In this document: positions 9,850 through 17,352 of the stretch, piece after piece
Position numbering within the stretch: position 1 is the stretch's first letter
How the letters are laid out: the number at the start of each line of letters is the position of its first letter
Source: CBDANW01 sp965197825
Lineage (GTDB): Bacteria; Acidobacteriota; Vicinamibacteria; Marinacidobacterales; DATDRI01
DNA: 64,000 nt
Reading direction: 5' to 3'
NCBI GenBank assembly: GCA_965197825.1
Contig: CBDANW010000003.1
Coordinates: 2,604,001 to 2,668,000 of the forward strand
Notes under the pieces: model-generated
What the model saw: only the letters and a program-made list of their open reading frames with translations
What the model was told of the DNA's origin: nothing
Database searches by the model: none
Program-made: the position numbers and the translations under genes

Positions 9850-11472
9850 CTATCGATCCGTTGGTCGCACCGTCGGGTACTCGATGCCCAGCTGCTCGAG
9901 GTAGGTGTCGTACCTCGAGGGGTCGTAGTAGTACTTCCGCATCTCCTCGCGGAACTCGGCCATCGCCTCGGTGTTCAAGTGGACGGCGGGCGAGTCCGTC
10001 TCCCGGATGAAAGGTGTGTACTTCATGTCCTTCGTCTGCACCTCGTGGAAGTAGCTCCACGCGGATCGGACCTTCTCCGGATCGAGAAAAAAGTCTAGCG
10101 CGGTCAACGCCAGCACCTTGGCGCCAGTCGTTGAGCCCTTGTGCGCGATCAGCGTCACCATCGCCACGGCACTCGACCAGTGGTGGCCGCCGCCACCCGT
10201 TGCAAAGTTGGCCGGGTAGCGAAGCGTCACGGTCGGTACGACCCAGGACACGTCGCCGATATCGTCGGAGCCGCCACCGGTGCGGGGCGGCGGAGCCGGC
10301 CCGCGCATCTCCGTGAGCTCTGTCCGGAGACCGGCGACACCAGACCACGGACCGCGGTTGTCCTCCTCCGGGTCGAATCCCATCTCCGCCTGTAGAGCCA
10401 GGGCCAGCGCGATGTCCGCCTCGCTCCATTCCGGCAGACCGACGTGCACGATATTCTCGTGCATTGTCTCGGCGATCACCTTATTGAAGTGCCGAGGCCA
10501 TGCTGACCCCAGGATTTGAAACTCCACCTCGGTGTCGGTCATCGCCGCGGCAGCCTGGCCGATCGTCTCTCCGATGTCGAAGAGGCGCTTGATATGGTCA
10601 TAGTCGAGCTCACGGTAAAAGTACCAGACCGATGCCAGCGGAGGCACGACATTCGGCTGATCGCCGCCGTTGGTAATCACGTAGTGGATGCGAGTGGGAA
10701 GGCGGAGATGCTCGCGACGAAAGTTCCACGCGGTGTTCATCAGCTCGACCGCATCGAGCGCGCTTCGACCACGCCAGGGGGCACCGGCGCCGTGGGCCGC
10801 TTTCCCTTTGAACGTCGACTCTACCGAGACCAACCCGCTTCCGGAGGCGTCACCCCAGCTCACGTTGAGGTCGTGACTGACGTGGGTGAAGAACACCAGG
10901 TCCACGTCGTCGAAGAGACCCTCCCGCACGAAGTAGGCTTTGCTCCCCAGCAGCTCCTCCGCGACTCCGGGCCAGAGCATCAAGGTGCCCGAGATGCCTT
11001 CTCGCGCCATGATCTCTTTGAGCACCAGGGCCGCGATGACGTTGACGGCCTGGCCGGAGTTGTGCCCCTCGCCGTGGCCCGGGGCTCCTTCGATGATCGG
11101 AGAGTGATACGCCACCCCTGGCTTCTGAAAGGCTTTGGGGATGCCGTCGATGTCGCTGCCGAACGCGATCACCGGCTTGCCCGATCCCCAACGCGCCACC
11201 CAAGCAGTGGGCATGCCGGCGACTCCTCGCTCTACGGTGAAACTATTCTCCTCGAGGATCCCGGTCACGAAGCGGGAGGTTTCAATCTCTTGAAAACCCA
11301 GCTCACCGAAACTGAAGATGCTGTCGACCACCACTTGGGTGAGCTTGGCCCGGTTCTCCACCTCGACGAGAGCCTCTTTCTTGAGCTGCTCGAGCCGCTC
11401 GTCGGGCTCTGCTACCGCCGATTTGCTCAGCGACGCCATCACAACAATTAGCAGCATCCATCGCGTCCGCAT
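9850..11472 (-). CDS. Secreted M20-family amidohydrolase (AbgB-like)
   Basis: A 540-residue zinc amidohydrolase related to AbgB (p-aminobenzoyl-glutamate hydrolase subunit B) and other M20D enzymes. The start at 11472 is chosen because GGGAGGGAAG lies seven bases upstream and the protein then begins with a signal peptide (MRTRWMLLIVVMASLSKSAVA); a frame extension to 11577 has neither. Metal-site blocks are visible: GHGEGHNSG, GVAEELLGSK with the catalytic Glu, HVSHDLNVSWG, and GGGGHHWSSA near the C-terminus. The dimerisation domain is between about 225 and 345. Peptide-like amides are likely substrates, but the exact one cannot be read from sequence. The parvulin gene follows 45 bp downstream. 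Confidence 0.82.
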   Translation of the reverse strand: MRTRWMLLIVVMASLSKSAVAEPDERLEQLKKEALVEVENRAKLTQVVVDSIFSFGELGFQEIETSRFVTGILEENSFTVERGVAGMPTAWVARWGSGKPVIAFGSDIDGIPKAFQKPGVAYHSPIIEGAPGHGEGHNSGQAVNVIAALVLKEIMAREGISGTLMLWPGVAEELLGSKAYFVREGLFDDVDLVFFTHVSHDLNVSWGDASGSGLVSVESTFKGKAAHGAGAPWRGRSALDAVELMNTAWNFRREHLRLPTRIHYVITNGGDQPNVVPPLASVWYFYRELDYDHIKRLFDIGETIGQAAAAMTDTEVEFQILGSAWPRHFNKVIAETMHENIVHVGLPEWSEADIALALALQAEMGFDPEEDNRGPWSGVAGLRTELTEMRGPAPPPRTGGGSDDIGDVSWVVPTVTLRYPANFATGGGGHHWSSAVAMVTLIAHKGSTTGAKVLALTALDFFLDPEKVRSAWSYFHEVQTKDMKYTPFIRETDSPAVHLNTEAMAEFREEMRKYYYDPSRYDTYLEQLGIEYPTVRPTDR

Positions 11473-11518
11473 CGGTCTTCCCTCCCTATAGACTATCGGT
11501 CTACAATCCGAATCCGCT

Positions 11519-12578
11519 CTAGCGGCTGTGGACAGGATTGAACCGCTGGACTCGTCTCCCGAAGTTGGTCTCCGCAACGTAGATATTGCCCGAAGAATCG
11601 AGGGCGATGGTATGACCGTGCGTAAAGTTCCCGCTTTGGTGGCCGGGACGGCCGAAGGACGAAAGGATCTCGCCGCTCGCGTGATCGAGAACGTAAACCG
11701 TCTCGTTACGGCCGTTCATCACGTACATATATCTCTGCTCAGGATCTCGCGAGAAAGCCACCCACCATGCGGTGCCGCGAGGATCGGGCAGGGTCGGGGT
11801 TCCATTCCTGATCCAGATGCTGCGTAGAAACTTTCCGGTCTTGTCGAACACTTGAACGCGATCGCTCTGCCGGTCGCACACATACACGTTACCGGCATTG
11901 CTCATGGCGACACAGTGGACGACCTGCGAAAACACGCCACCAACACCCGCTTCCGTTTCTTCTCTGGTCGCCTGCCGGCCCCATTGGCGCAGAAACTCGC
12001 CCGTCTTATCGAAGACCGCGATACGCCGGTTGCCGTAACCGTCCGCCACGTAGACGTCGCCGTTTTCCGGATCGATGGCGACTCCGGCGGGATTGAAGAG
12101 CCGTTCTCGACCGGAGTTCTGCGCTTCACCGTCCCTTCTCCCCGTGGACGAGTCGAAATCGCCACGCGTACCGATTTGCGTGAGGAGCTCGCCCTCGTGG
12201 CTGTACTTCTGGACGATCGCGTCTTGGTTGCCACTCACCCAGACGTTGTCCTCGGTATCGAACGTACAGCCGTGGATGGATTGCGGCACTTTGTCTGGGT
12301 CACCCCAAGAGGCCACCAGGTTACCCGTAGCGTCGAACATGATGCATGATGATGGATGGCGCCTGCAATGACGTCTCGGCTTTTTCCTCGGTGATATTCC
12401 GCCGGTTGACGACAACGACATGATCGTGCGAGTCGACACAGACGCCCCCGAGCTGGCCGGTGATCCAACCTTCCGGCAACGGCTTGGGCCAGGACGGATC
12501 GACCTCGTAACGAGGCACATCCTGCGCCGCCAGGGTGGAACCAAACAGAAGTACCGCCGCCAGAGTCATCTTGCGCAT
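11519..12578 (-). pseudogene. NHL/six-bladed propeller protein, frameshifted
   Basis: A secreted NHL-repeat propeller related to peptidyl-glycine alpha-amidating lyase-like proteins. The N-terminus (ATG at 12578, AAGGAG upstream, signal peptide MTLAAVLLFGSTLAAQ) is in one frame to about 12340; the remaining propeller continues in another frame to the stop at 11519. The break coincides with an exact tandem copy of CATGATG at 12338-12351. Removing one copy makes the frames meet as APSIIMFDATGNL, a normal NHL strand. Repeats DVYVADGYGNRRIAVFDKTG and NVYVCDRQSDRVQVFDKTG show the fold. It starts four bases after aspS, so it probably shares that transcript. Three other NHL proteins of this type lie in the window. 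Confidence 0.8.
12338..12351. repeat. 7-bp tandem duplication inside the NHL gene
   Basis: CATGATG occurs twice in direct succession (12338-12344 and 12345-12351). Deleting either copy restores the NHL reading frame exactly, so this is the lesion that inactivates the gene. A slippage-type duplication is reversible and could act as a switch; that role is inference. Confidence 0.8.
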
Positions 12579-12582
12579 GGTT

Positions 12583-14367
12583 CTACTCCTTTTCTTCTTG
12601 ATCCGACTTGATCCGGGCCAAACCCAGCTCTCGAAGCTGCTCCTCGGTGACCGGAGACGGCGAGCCCGCCATCAAATCCAGGGCTGATGTCGTCTTGGGG
12701 AATGCGATGACGTCGCGCAGACTGGTGCCGCCAACCACGACCATGGCGATGCGATCGAAACCGAGCGCGATGCCTCCGTGTGGCGGGGCCCCGTATTGAA
12801 GCGCCTCCAAGAAGAAGCCGAACTTCGCCTGCGCCTCCTCGTCTTCTATCGCAAGCACCCGGAAGATGCGTGATTGGACGTCGGCGCGATGAATACGGAT
12901 GCTACCGCTTCCGAGCTCATAGCCGCACGCCACGACATCGTAAGCGAGCGACCGCACCGAGCCGGGATCGGATTCCAGCCGATCCAGGTCATCGGGATGG
13001 GGCGAGGTAAAAGGATGATGGCTCGAGGTCCACCGTTTGGATGTCTTGTCCCACTCGAAGAGGGGAAACTCCGTGATCCACGCCAGACGCCACGTCCCCG
13101 GCTTGGCCAGGTTTTCACGACGCGCCACCTCGAGCCGGAGAGCACCGAGCACGACCGAGGCCTGTCTCGGCTCCCCCGCCACCAAAAGCAGAAGATCGCC
13201 CGGCCCACCCTTCGCTTGCTCAAAGGCTTCTTTGAGACGCGCCTCGCCCACGTGCTTGCTCATGGGAGAGCTCAGCTCGGCATCCGTCCAGCGAGCCCAA
13301 CCGAGACCCGCCGCTCCCTGGGACTTGGCCAGTTTTTCCAGACCATCGATGTCTTTTCTCGAGTAGCCCGCGCATGCGGGAGCGACCATGGCACGGACCG
13401 CCCCACCGCCTACGATCACCTTGTCGAAGACGCCGTAACCCGAACCGGAGAACACCTTCGAGACGTCGGCAATCTCGAGGCCGTAGCGGAGATCGGGCTT
13501 ATCGGTTCCGTAACGATCCATCGCCTCCGCCCAGGTCAATCTCGGAAAGGGTGCGCTCGCCTCGATGCCGACCGCTTTGAGCATGTGCACGAAGAGCCCC
13601 TCCACGACCTCGAACACATCGTCCTGGTCGGCGAAGGACATCTCGATGTCGATCTGGGTGAACTCGGGTTGGCGGTCGGCGCGGAGGTCCTCATCCCTGA
13701 AGCAACGGACGATCTGAAAATATCGATCGAACCCCGCCACCATGAGGATTTGTTTGAAGAGCTGAGGAGACTGGGGAAGCGCGTAGAAGGACCCTTTTTG
13801 CGTGCGGCTGGGCACCAAGTAGTCGCGCGCGCCCTCGGGTGTGGACTTGGTCAGGAAGGGGGTTTCGATCTCATAGAAGTCTCGTTGGTCCAGGTAGCTT
13901 CGTACCGACAGGGCCAAGCGGCTGCGGGTGGCCAGGTTGCGTAACAGAATCGGGCGCCTCAGATCCAGGTAACGGTGCCGAAGTCGAATCTCTTCGCTGA
14001 CGTTCAGCTCCTCCTCTGGAACGAAAGGAGGCGTTTTCGACTCGGACAGGATCTGGAGCTCGCCGGCCACGACTTCAATCTCTCCGGTAGGAAGATTCGG
14101 GTTGATGGTCGATTGGGATCGTCGCGCCACCTTGCCACGAACGGCGATCACCCATTCCGATCCCACTTTCTTCGCCGCCCCGGAAACCTCCTGCCCGGCA
14201 TCGGGCGGGACCAGGACTTGCGTGACTCCCTTGCGATCGCGGAGATCGATGAAGGTGATGCCTCCTAGATCTCGAACGCCGTTCACCCAACCCATGAGGA
14301 CGGCGTCTTTTCCGGAATCCGAAGTTTTCAGCTCGCCACAAGAATGTGTGCGCTTCCAGCTACTCAT
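12583..14367 (-). CDS. aspS: Aspartyl-tRNA synthetase
   Basis: A 594-residue class II aminoacyl-tRNA synthetase of bacterial type, charging tRNA-Asp (possibly also tRNA-Asn if non-discriminating). It has an N-terminal OB-fold anticodon domain, motif 2 (FRDEDLRADRQPEFTQIDIE), the GAD insertion in the middle, and motif 3 (GIALGFDRIAM). Length equals the usual 585-600 residues. It overlaps the upstream carbonic anhydrase gene by four bases (ATGA), and the NHL gene begins four bases downstream, with its ribosome site inside the aspS end. Whether asparagine is also charged depends on a GatCAB operon that is not in this window. Confidence 0.96.
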   Translation of the reverse strand: MSSWKRTHSCGELKTSDSGKDAVLMGWVNGVRDLGGITFIDLRDRKGVTQVLVPPDAGQEVSGAAKKVGSEWVIAVRGKVARRSQSTINPNLPTGEIEVVAGELQILSESKTPPFVPEEELNVSEEIRLRHRYLDLRRPILLRNLATRSRLALSVRSYLDQRDFYEIETPFLTKSTPEGARDYLVPSRTQKGSFYALPQSPQLFKQILMVAGFDRYFQIVRCFRDEDLRADRQPEFTQIDIEMSFADQDDVFEVVEGLFVHMLKAVGIEASAPFPRLTWAEAMDRYGTDKPDLRYGLEIADVSKVFSGSGYGVFDKVIVGGGAVRAMVAPACAGYSRKDIDGLEKLAKSQGAAGLGWARWTDAELSSPMSKHVGEARLKEAFEQAKGGPGDLLLLVAGEPRQASVVLGALRLEVARRENLAKPGTWRLAWITEFPLFEWDKTSKRWTSSHHPFTSPHPDDLDRLESDPGSVRSLAYDVVACGYELGSGSIRIHRADVQSRIFRVLAIEDEEAQAKFGFFLEALQYGAPPHGGIALGFDRIAMVVVGGTSLRDVIAFPKTTSALDLMAGSPSPVTEEQLRELGLARIKSDQEEKE

Positions 14368-14888
14368 GCAGGGCGGATTCTTTCATCGAGGTACACTTTC
14401 TTGAGATCGACATAGTGCTGTGACGAGTAGACGAGGTGCTCGAGCTCCGCGTCGGTGAGAGACCTCACGACACGCGCTGGAACGCCGCGCGCCAAGCTGC
14501 GAGGCGGGATCTCGACCCCCGGACCAACGAGAGCGCCCGCCGCCACCAAGGAATCGGGGCCTACCTTGGCACCGTCCATCACAACCGCCCCCATGCCGAT
14601 CAGGCAGCCCCTCATCACGTGACACCCGTGAAGAATGGCTCGATGCCCTATCGTGATGTCTTCGTCCAGAACCGTGGGATGGGTCTTCTCGCTCACGTGG
14701 ATAACGGTGAGGTCTTGAATATTGGTCCGCGCACCGATCCGGATGTAGTGGACATCCCCGCGTACTACGGCCCCGAACCAGACGTTCGCGTCGTCTCCGA
14801 GCTCCACATCGCCAATCACCTGAGCGCTATCCTCGATGAACACACCCTTGGCGAGACGGGGATGCCTGCCCCCGAAGGGGCGGATCAC
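14364..14888 (-). CDS. Gamma-class carbonic anhydrase-like protein
   Basis: A 174-residue left-handed beta-helix protein of the YrdA/CaiE gamma-carbonic anhydrase family. Hexapeptide turns run through the whole length. The three zinc His positions are in VIHVSEKTH, ITIGHRAILHGCHV. Members may hydrate CO2 or act as acyltransferase relatives; activity is uncertain. It overlaps aspS by four bases downstream, and its own start overlaps the end of the retropepsin-like gene by four bases, so all three are translationally coupled. Confidence 0.85.
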   Translation of the reverse strand: MIRPFGGRHPRLAKGVFIEDSAQVIGDVELGDDANVWFGAVVRGDVHYIRIGARTNIQDLTVIHVSEKTHPTVLDEDITIGHRAILHGCHVMRGCLIGMGAVVMDGAKVGPDSLVAAGALVGPGVEIPPRSLARGVPARVVRSLTDAELEHLVYSSQHYVDLKKVYLDERIRPA

Positions 14889-15760
14889 GTCTTATCCTCG
14901 AGCTTACGGAGCCAGATGAGGCCCCGCGTGAAGTCATAGGTAACGGAGAGCTGGCGCAACACGAAGCTGCCCAGCACTCCCACGGGTCCCTCCTGGTAGG
15001 GGAGTTTTCTCATCTCGACGAGTTGGACGGGCACGCGCGGAGCGGTAAACCCGCCAATGGTCAACGCTTCGAGCTCGATCATCTTGTCGTCTTTTTCGGC
15101 GAGCTTCTGATCGCGAGCCCAATCGCGGTCCAAGAAACAAATCGCGACCGAAGGGTCGACGATGAACGTCGTCGAGACCGAACGGTTGAGGACGGTTTCC
15201 ACCTGAACCCCTCGAAGCTCTTTGTCGAAGAAAACACCGCCCGCCGGAACGTCCGGCCCCTCCGGAGAGAGCTCGAGCAGCAGGAGTCGGCGAGGGTAAT
15301 GGATGGTGAGCCGGAAGGGCTCTAGAAAGTCTCTGCCGATCCTCCCGTAGCTCGGGATGCCTTGCGAACGCGCCAGATCATCCCCCTCGATGATGAGCCC
15401 CTTCACACCCTCGGCGCCGATCGCCCCGATCTCGAGCGTCGCCAGGTAGACCACGGGAACGTCCTCTTTATCGCCTAAGTAGTCGATCTCCTGCATTTCG
15501 CCCCGGTTGGCGAGCTCCATGCCGCTACCTGCGACGAGCGTGTTGTCTAGAAGGACCTCGGGGATCGACAGATCGAGCAGAAAAGGATACCCCTCGCTGC
15601 CGTTCAGGCGAGCGTAGACGATCAGAACGGCCAGATCCGGAATCGTATCGAAGCGGACCCACTCGGGAGCCGCGGTCTTTGCGTCGGAAACCGCGAAGAG
15701 CGTAAGCGAAGTAAGCGCCATCATGACCATCATCAGGACCGCTCTAGGGCTCTTTTTCAT
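14885..15760 (-). CDS. Secreted retropepsin-like protein with degenerate active sites
   Basis: A 291-residue protein with a signal peptide (RAVLMMVMMALTSLTLFAVSDA). The start at 15760 is preferred over 15802 because AAAGGAGGG lies nine bases upstream. Two homologous halves each end like a retropepsin domain: GRIGRDFLEPFRLTIHYPRR and GVLGSFVLRQLSVTYDFTRG. The positions where aspartyl proteases carry D-T/S-G read FLLDLSIPE and FIVDPSVAI, so both catalytic triplets are changed. It may bind rather than cleave peptides. Its start lies inside the end of the CDF exporter gene, and its end overlaps the carbonic anhydrase gene, so it belongs to that operon. Confidence 0.65.
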   Translation of the reverse strand: MKKSPRAVLMMVMMALTSLTLFAVSDAKTAAPEWVRFDTIPDLAVLIVYARLNGSEGYPFLLDLSIPEVLLDNTLVAGSGMELANRGEMQEIDYLGDKEDVPVVYLATLEIGAIGAEGVKGLIIEGDDLARSQGIPSYGRIGRDFLEPFRLTIHYPRRLLLLELSPEGPDVPAGGVFFDKELRGVQVETVLNRSVSTTFIVDPSVAICFLDRDWARDQKLAEKDDKMIELEALTIGGFTAPRVPVQLVEMRKLPYQEGPVGVLGSFVLRQLSVTYDFTRGLIWLRKLEDKT

Positions 15761-16703
15761 CGTGGTCCGTCCCTCCTTTATTAGTGGCAATATTGATTCC
15801 ACTCAAGACTTCGTCCACCGTCCGGCCACTCTGACATTCGAACTGGAACGTGGCGTGATTGATGTTGAATCGGTCTCTCAAGAATGCTTCCGCCTTTTTG
15901 GCGAGTCGCTCGGTCTCGCTCACTCGAAGATCGTCCACGTCTACGTGAGCCGACAGAGCGTACATCCCAGAGGTAATGCACCAGACGTGAAGATGGTGCA
16001 CGTCCCGTATGCCGGGAATCTGACGCAGACCTTGCACGACGGCCTGCATATTGACGTCACGGGGCGTCGCTTCGAGCAGGATATCCACGGAGTCCCAAAC
16101 CAGCCGCAGGGCCCAGAAAAGAATGACGACACAGATGACAACCGAAAGAAGCGGATCGATCACCGTCCAGCCGGTCAAAGAGATGATCAACACCCCAACG
16201 ATCACCGCAACCGACGAGAAAGTGTCCGTCAGCAGGTGGACGAAGGCTCCCCGCACGTTCAAGTCTTTGTGCTCGGCGCCGCTCAAGATCAGAGCGCCGA
16301 TCAAGTTGACGACGAGACCGATGACCGCAATGACGAGCACCGGTCCGGTGGCGATGGGCAACGGCTCGAGCAGTCGCCGGTAGGCTTCGTAGGAGATGCC
16401 GATGGAGATCGCAAAGAGAGTTGCACCGTTGAAGAGCGCCGCCAGGATTTCGAGCCGGTTCAGCCCGTAGGTGCGCCGTTCGGTTGCCGGGCGCTGAGAG
16501 AACAAGACCGCCAGGTAAGAAACACCGAGCGCCAGCAGATGGGTGAACATGTGGCCCGCGTCGGAAAGCAGTGCCAGCGAGTTGGTTAGGAGGCCCCCGA
16601 CCGCCTCGGCAATGAAGGTGACGCCGGTGAGGAGCAGGGTCCACAGCAGGCGGCGGCGGTTGCGCACCCGGTTGTGGCTGCTGAATCCGGGCTTTGTGGT
16701 CAC
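15744..16703 (-). CDS. Cation diffusion facilitator (Zn/Co/Cd exporter-like)
   Basis: A 319-residue CDF protein with six membrane segments in the first 205 residues and a cytoplasmic C-terminal domain (HHLHVWCITSGMYALSAHV). CDF proteins export divalent metals by proton antiport. The TM5 metal site is intact (HLLTD), but TM2 reads DAGHMFTH where most relatives have HMxTD, so the final Asp of the TM2 HxxxD pair is His. This could shift metal preference. No His-rich loop is present between TM4 and TM5. It is the first gene of the CDF, retropepsin-like, carbonic anhydrase, aspS run. Confidence 0.88.
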   Translation of the reverse strand: MTTKPGFSSHNRVRNRRRLLWTLLLTGVTFIAEAVGGLLTNSLALLSDAGHMFTHLLALGVSYLAVLFSQRPATERRTYGLNRLEILAALFNGATLFAISIGISYEAYRRLLEPLPIATGPVLVIAVIGLVVNLIGALILSGAEHKDLNVRGAFVHLLTDTFSSVAVIVGVLIISLTGWTVIDPLLSVVICVVILFWALRLVWDSVDILLEATPRDVNMQAVVQGLRQIPGIRDVHHLHVWCITSGMYALSAHVDVDDLRVSETERLAKKAEAFLRDRFNINHATFQFECQSGRTVDEVLSGINIATNKGGTDHDEKEP

Positions 16704-16766
16704 TCTGGCAAAACCATAACAAACTTAGCCGCTTACCGGCCAGTACTTTCTGGCGGCGGGTGGCGT

Positions 16767-16916
16767 ACGGGATCTTGCTGTTTCGGCGTCAATCCACGGG
16801 ATCTTACTAGTGAACTCTTCAGACGCCGGCCAGACGCCCTTCAGGCGTCGATTCGCGGGATCTTGCTACCGACGACTTCGCCAGACGCCGGGGAGACGTC
16901 AGTCAGACGCCGGCGT
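16767..16916. repeat. Short intergenic repeats (CGGGATCTTGCT and AGACGCC units)
   Basis: CGGGATCTTGCT or a one-base variant occurs at 16768-16779, 16797-16808 and 16856-16867. AGACGCC units occur at 16821, 16832, 16883 and 16904, and the inverse GGCGTC at 16785 and 16844. They fill the spacer between the CDF gene and the small downstream gene and run into that gene's last codons. No CRISPR-like regular spacing is present. The function is unknown. Confidence 0.6.
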
Positions 16917-17145
16917 CGGATTCCGGCTCCTCGAACCAACCAAAGTCTTGAATAGCATGAACGGCCATGAGGCGTTGGGCGATGTCGCCCTGACCGGGCT
17001 CGGAGAACAGTGCCAACGGAGACACGTGTCCTCCCGAGAGCGGGCGCTCCCAGAGCCAATGCTCCATGAGATACTCCAGCAATGCGGTACGGCAGAGGTC
17101 CTCTTCTACTTCCAGCCACTCGCGTTTGTGAATCGCTCGCGCCAT
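16903..17145 (-). CDS. Small hypothetical protein (80 aa)
   Basis: An 80-residue acidic protein without a signal peptide or recognised domain. The evidence for a real gene is a good ribosome site (AGGAGG six bases before the ATG) and a sequence of balanced composition, WLEVEEDLCRTALLEYLMEH suggesting an amphipathic helix. The last residues (ESDAGV) are encoded inside the intergenic repeat tract, so the C-terminus may have been extended by it. It stands alone between the CDF gene and the beta-oxidation gene. Confidence 0.5.
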   Translation of the reverse strand: MARAIHKREWLEVEEDLCRTALLEYLMEHWLWERPLSGGHVSPLALFSEPGQGDIAQRLMAVHAIQDFGWFEEPESDAGV

Positions 17146-17352
17146 CGTGCACCTCCTAGAGCTCTCTCCTTGATGCGGTCGTCAATTACTTTCGTAGCAA
17201 TCGACGTGCCAAAATGAGAGTAGAGGTGGTCGATAGACGATAACCTGTTAACTGGAAAGGCCTTAAACCCGACCGCGGTCACAGAGGACGCCTTTTGCAG
17301 GCGGAACCGCATGTCCCCTTTTCTTTACGCTCGTGGGAAGAAATTTCAAGAC

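Noticed and set aside
16767..16916. CRISPR array
   Set aside because: The repeats are 7-12 bp, unevenly spaced and partly inverted; no cas gene is present.
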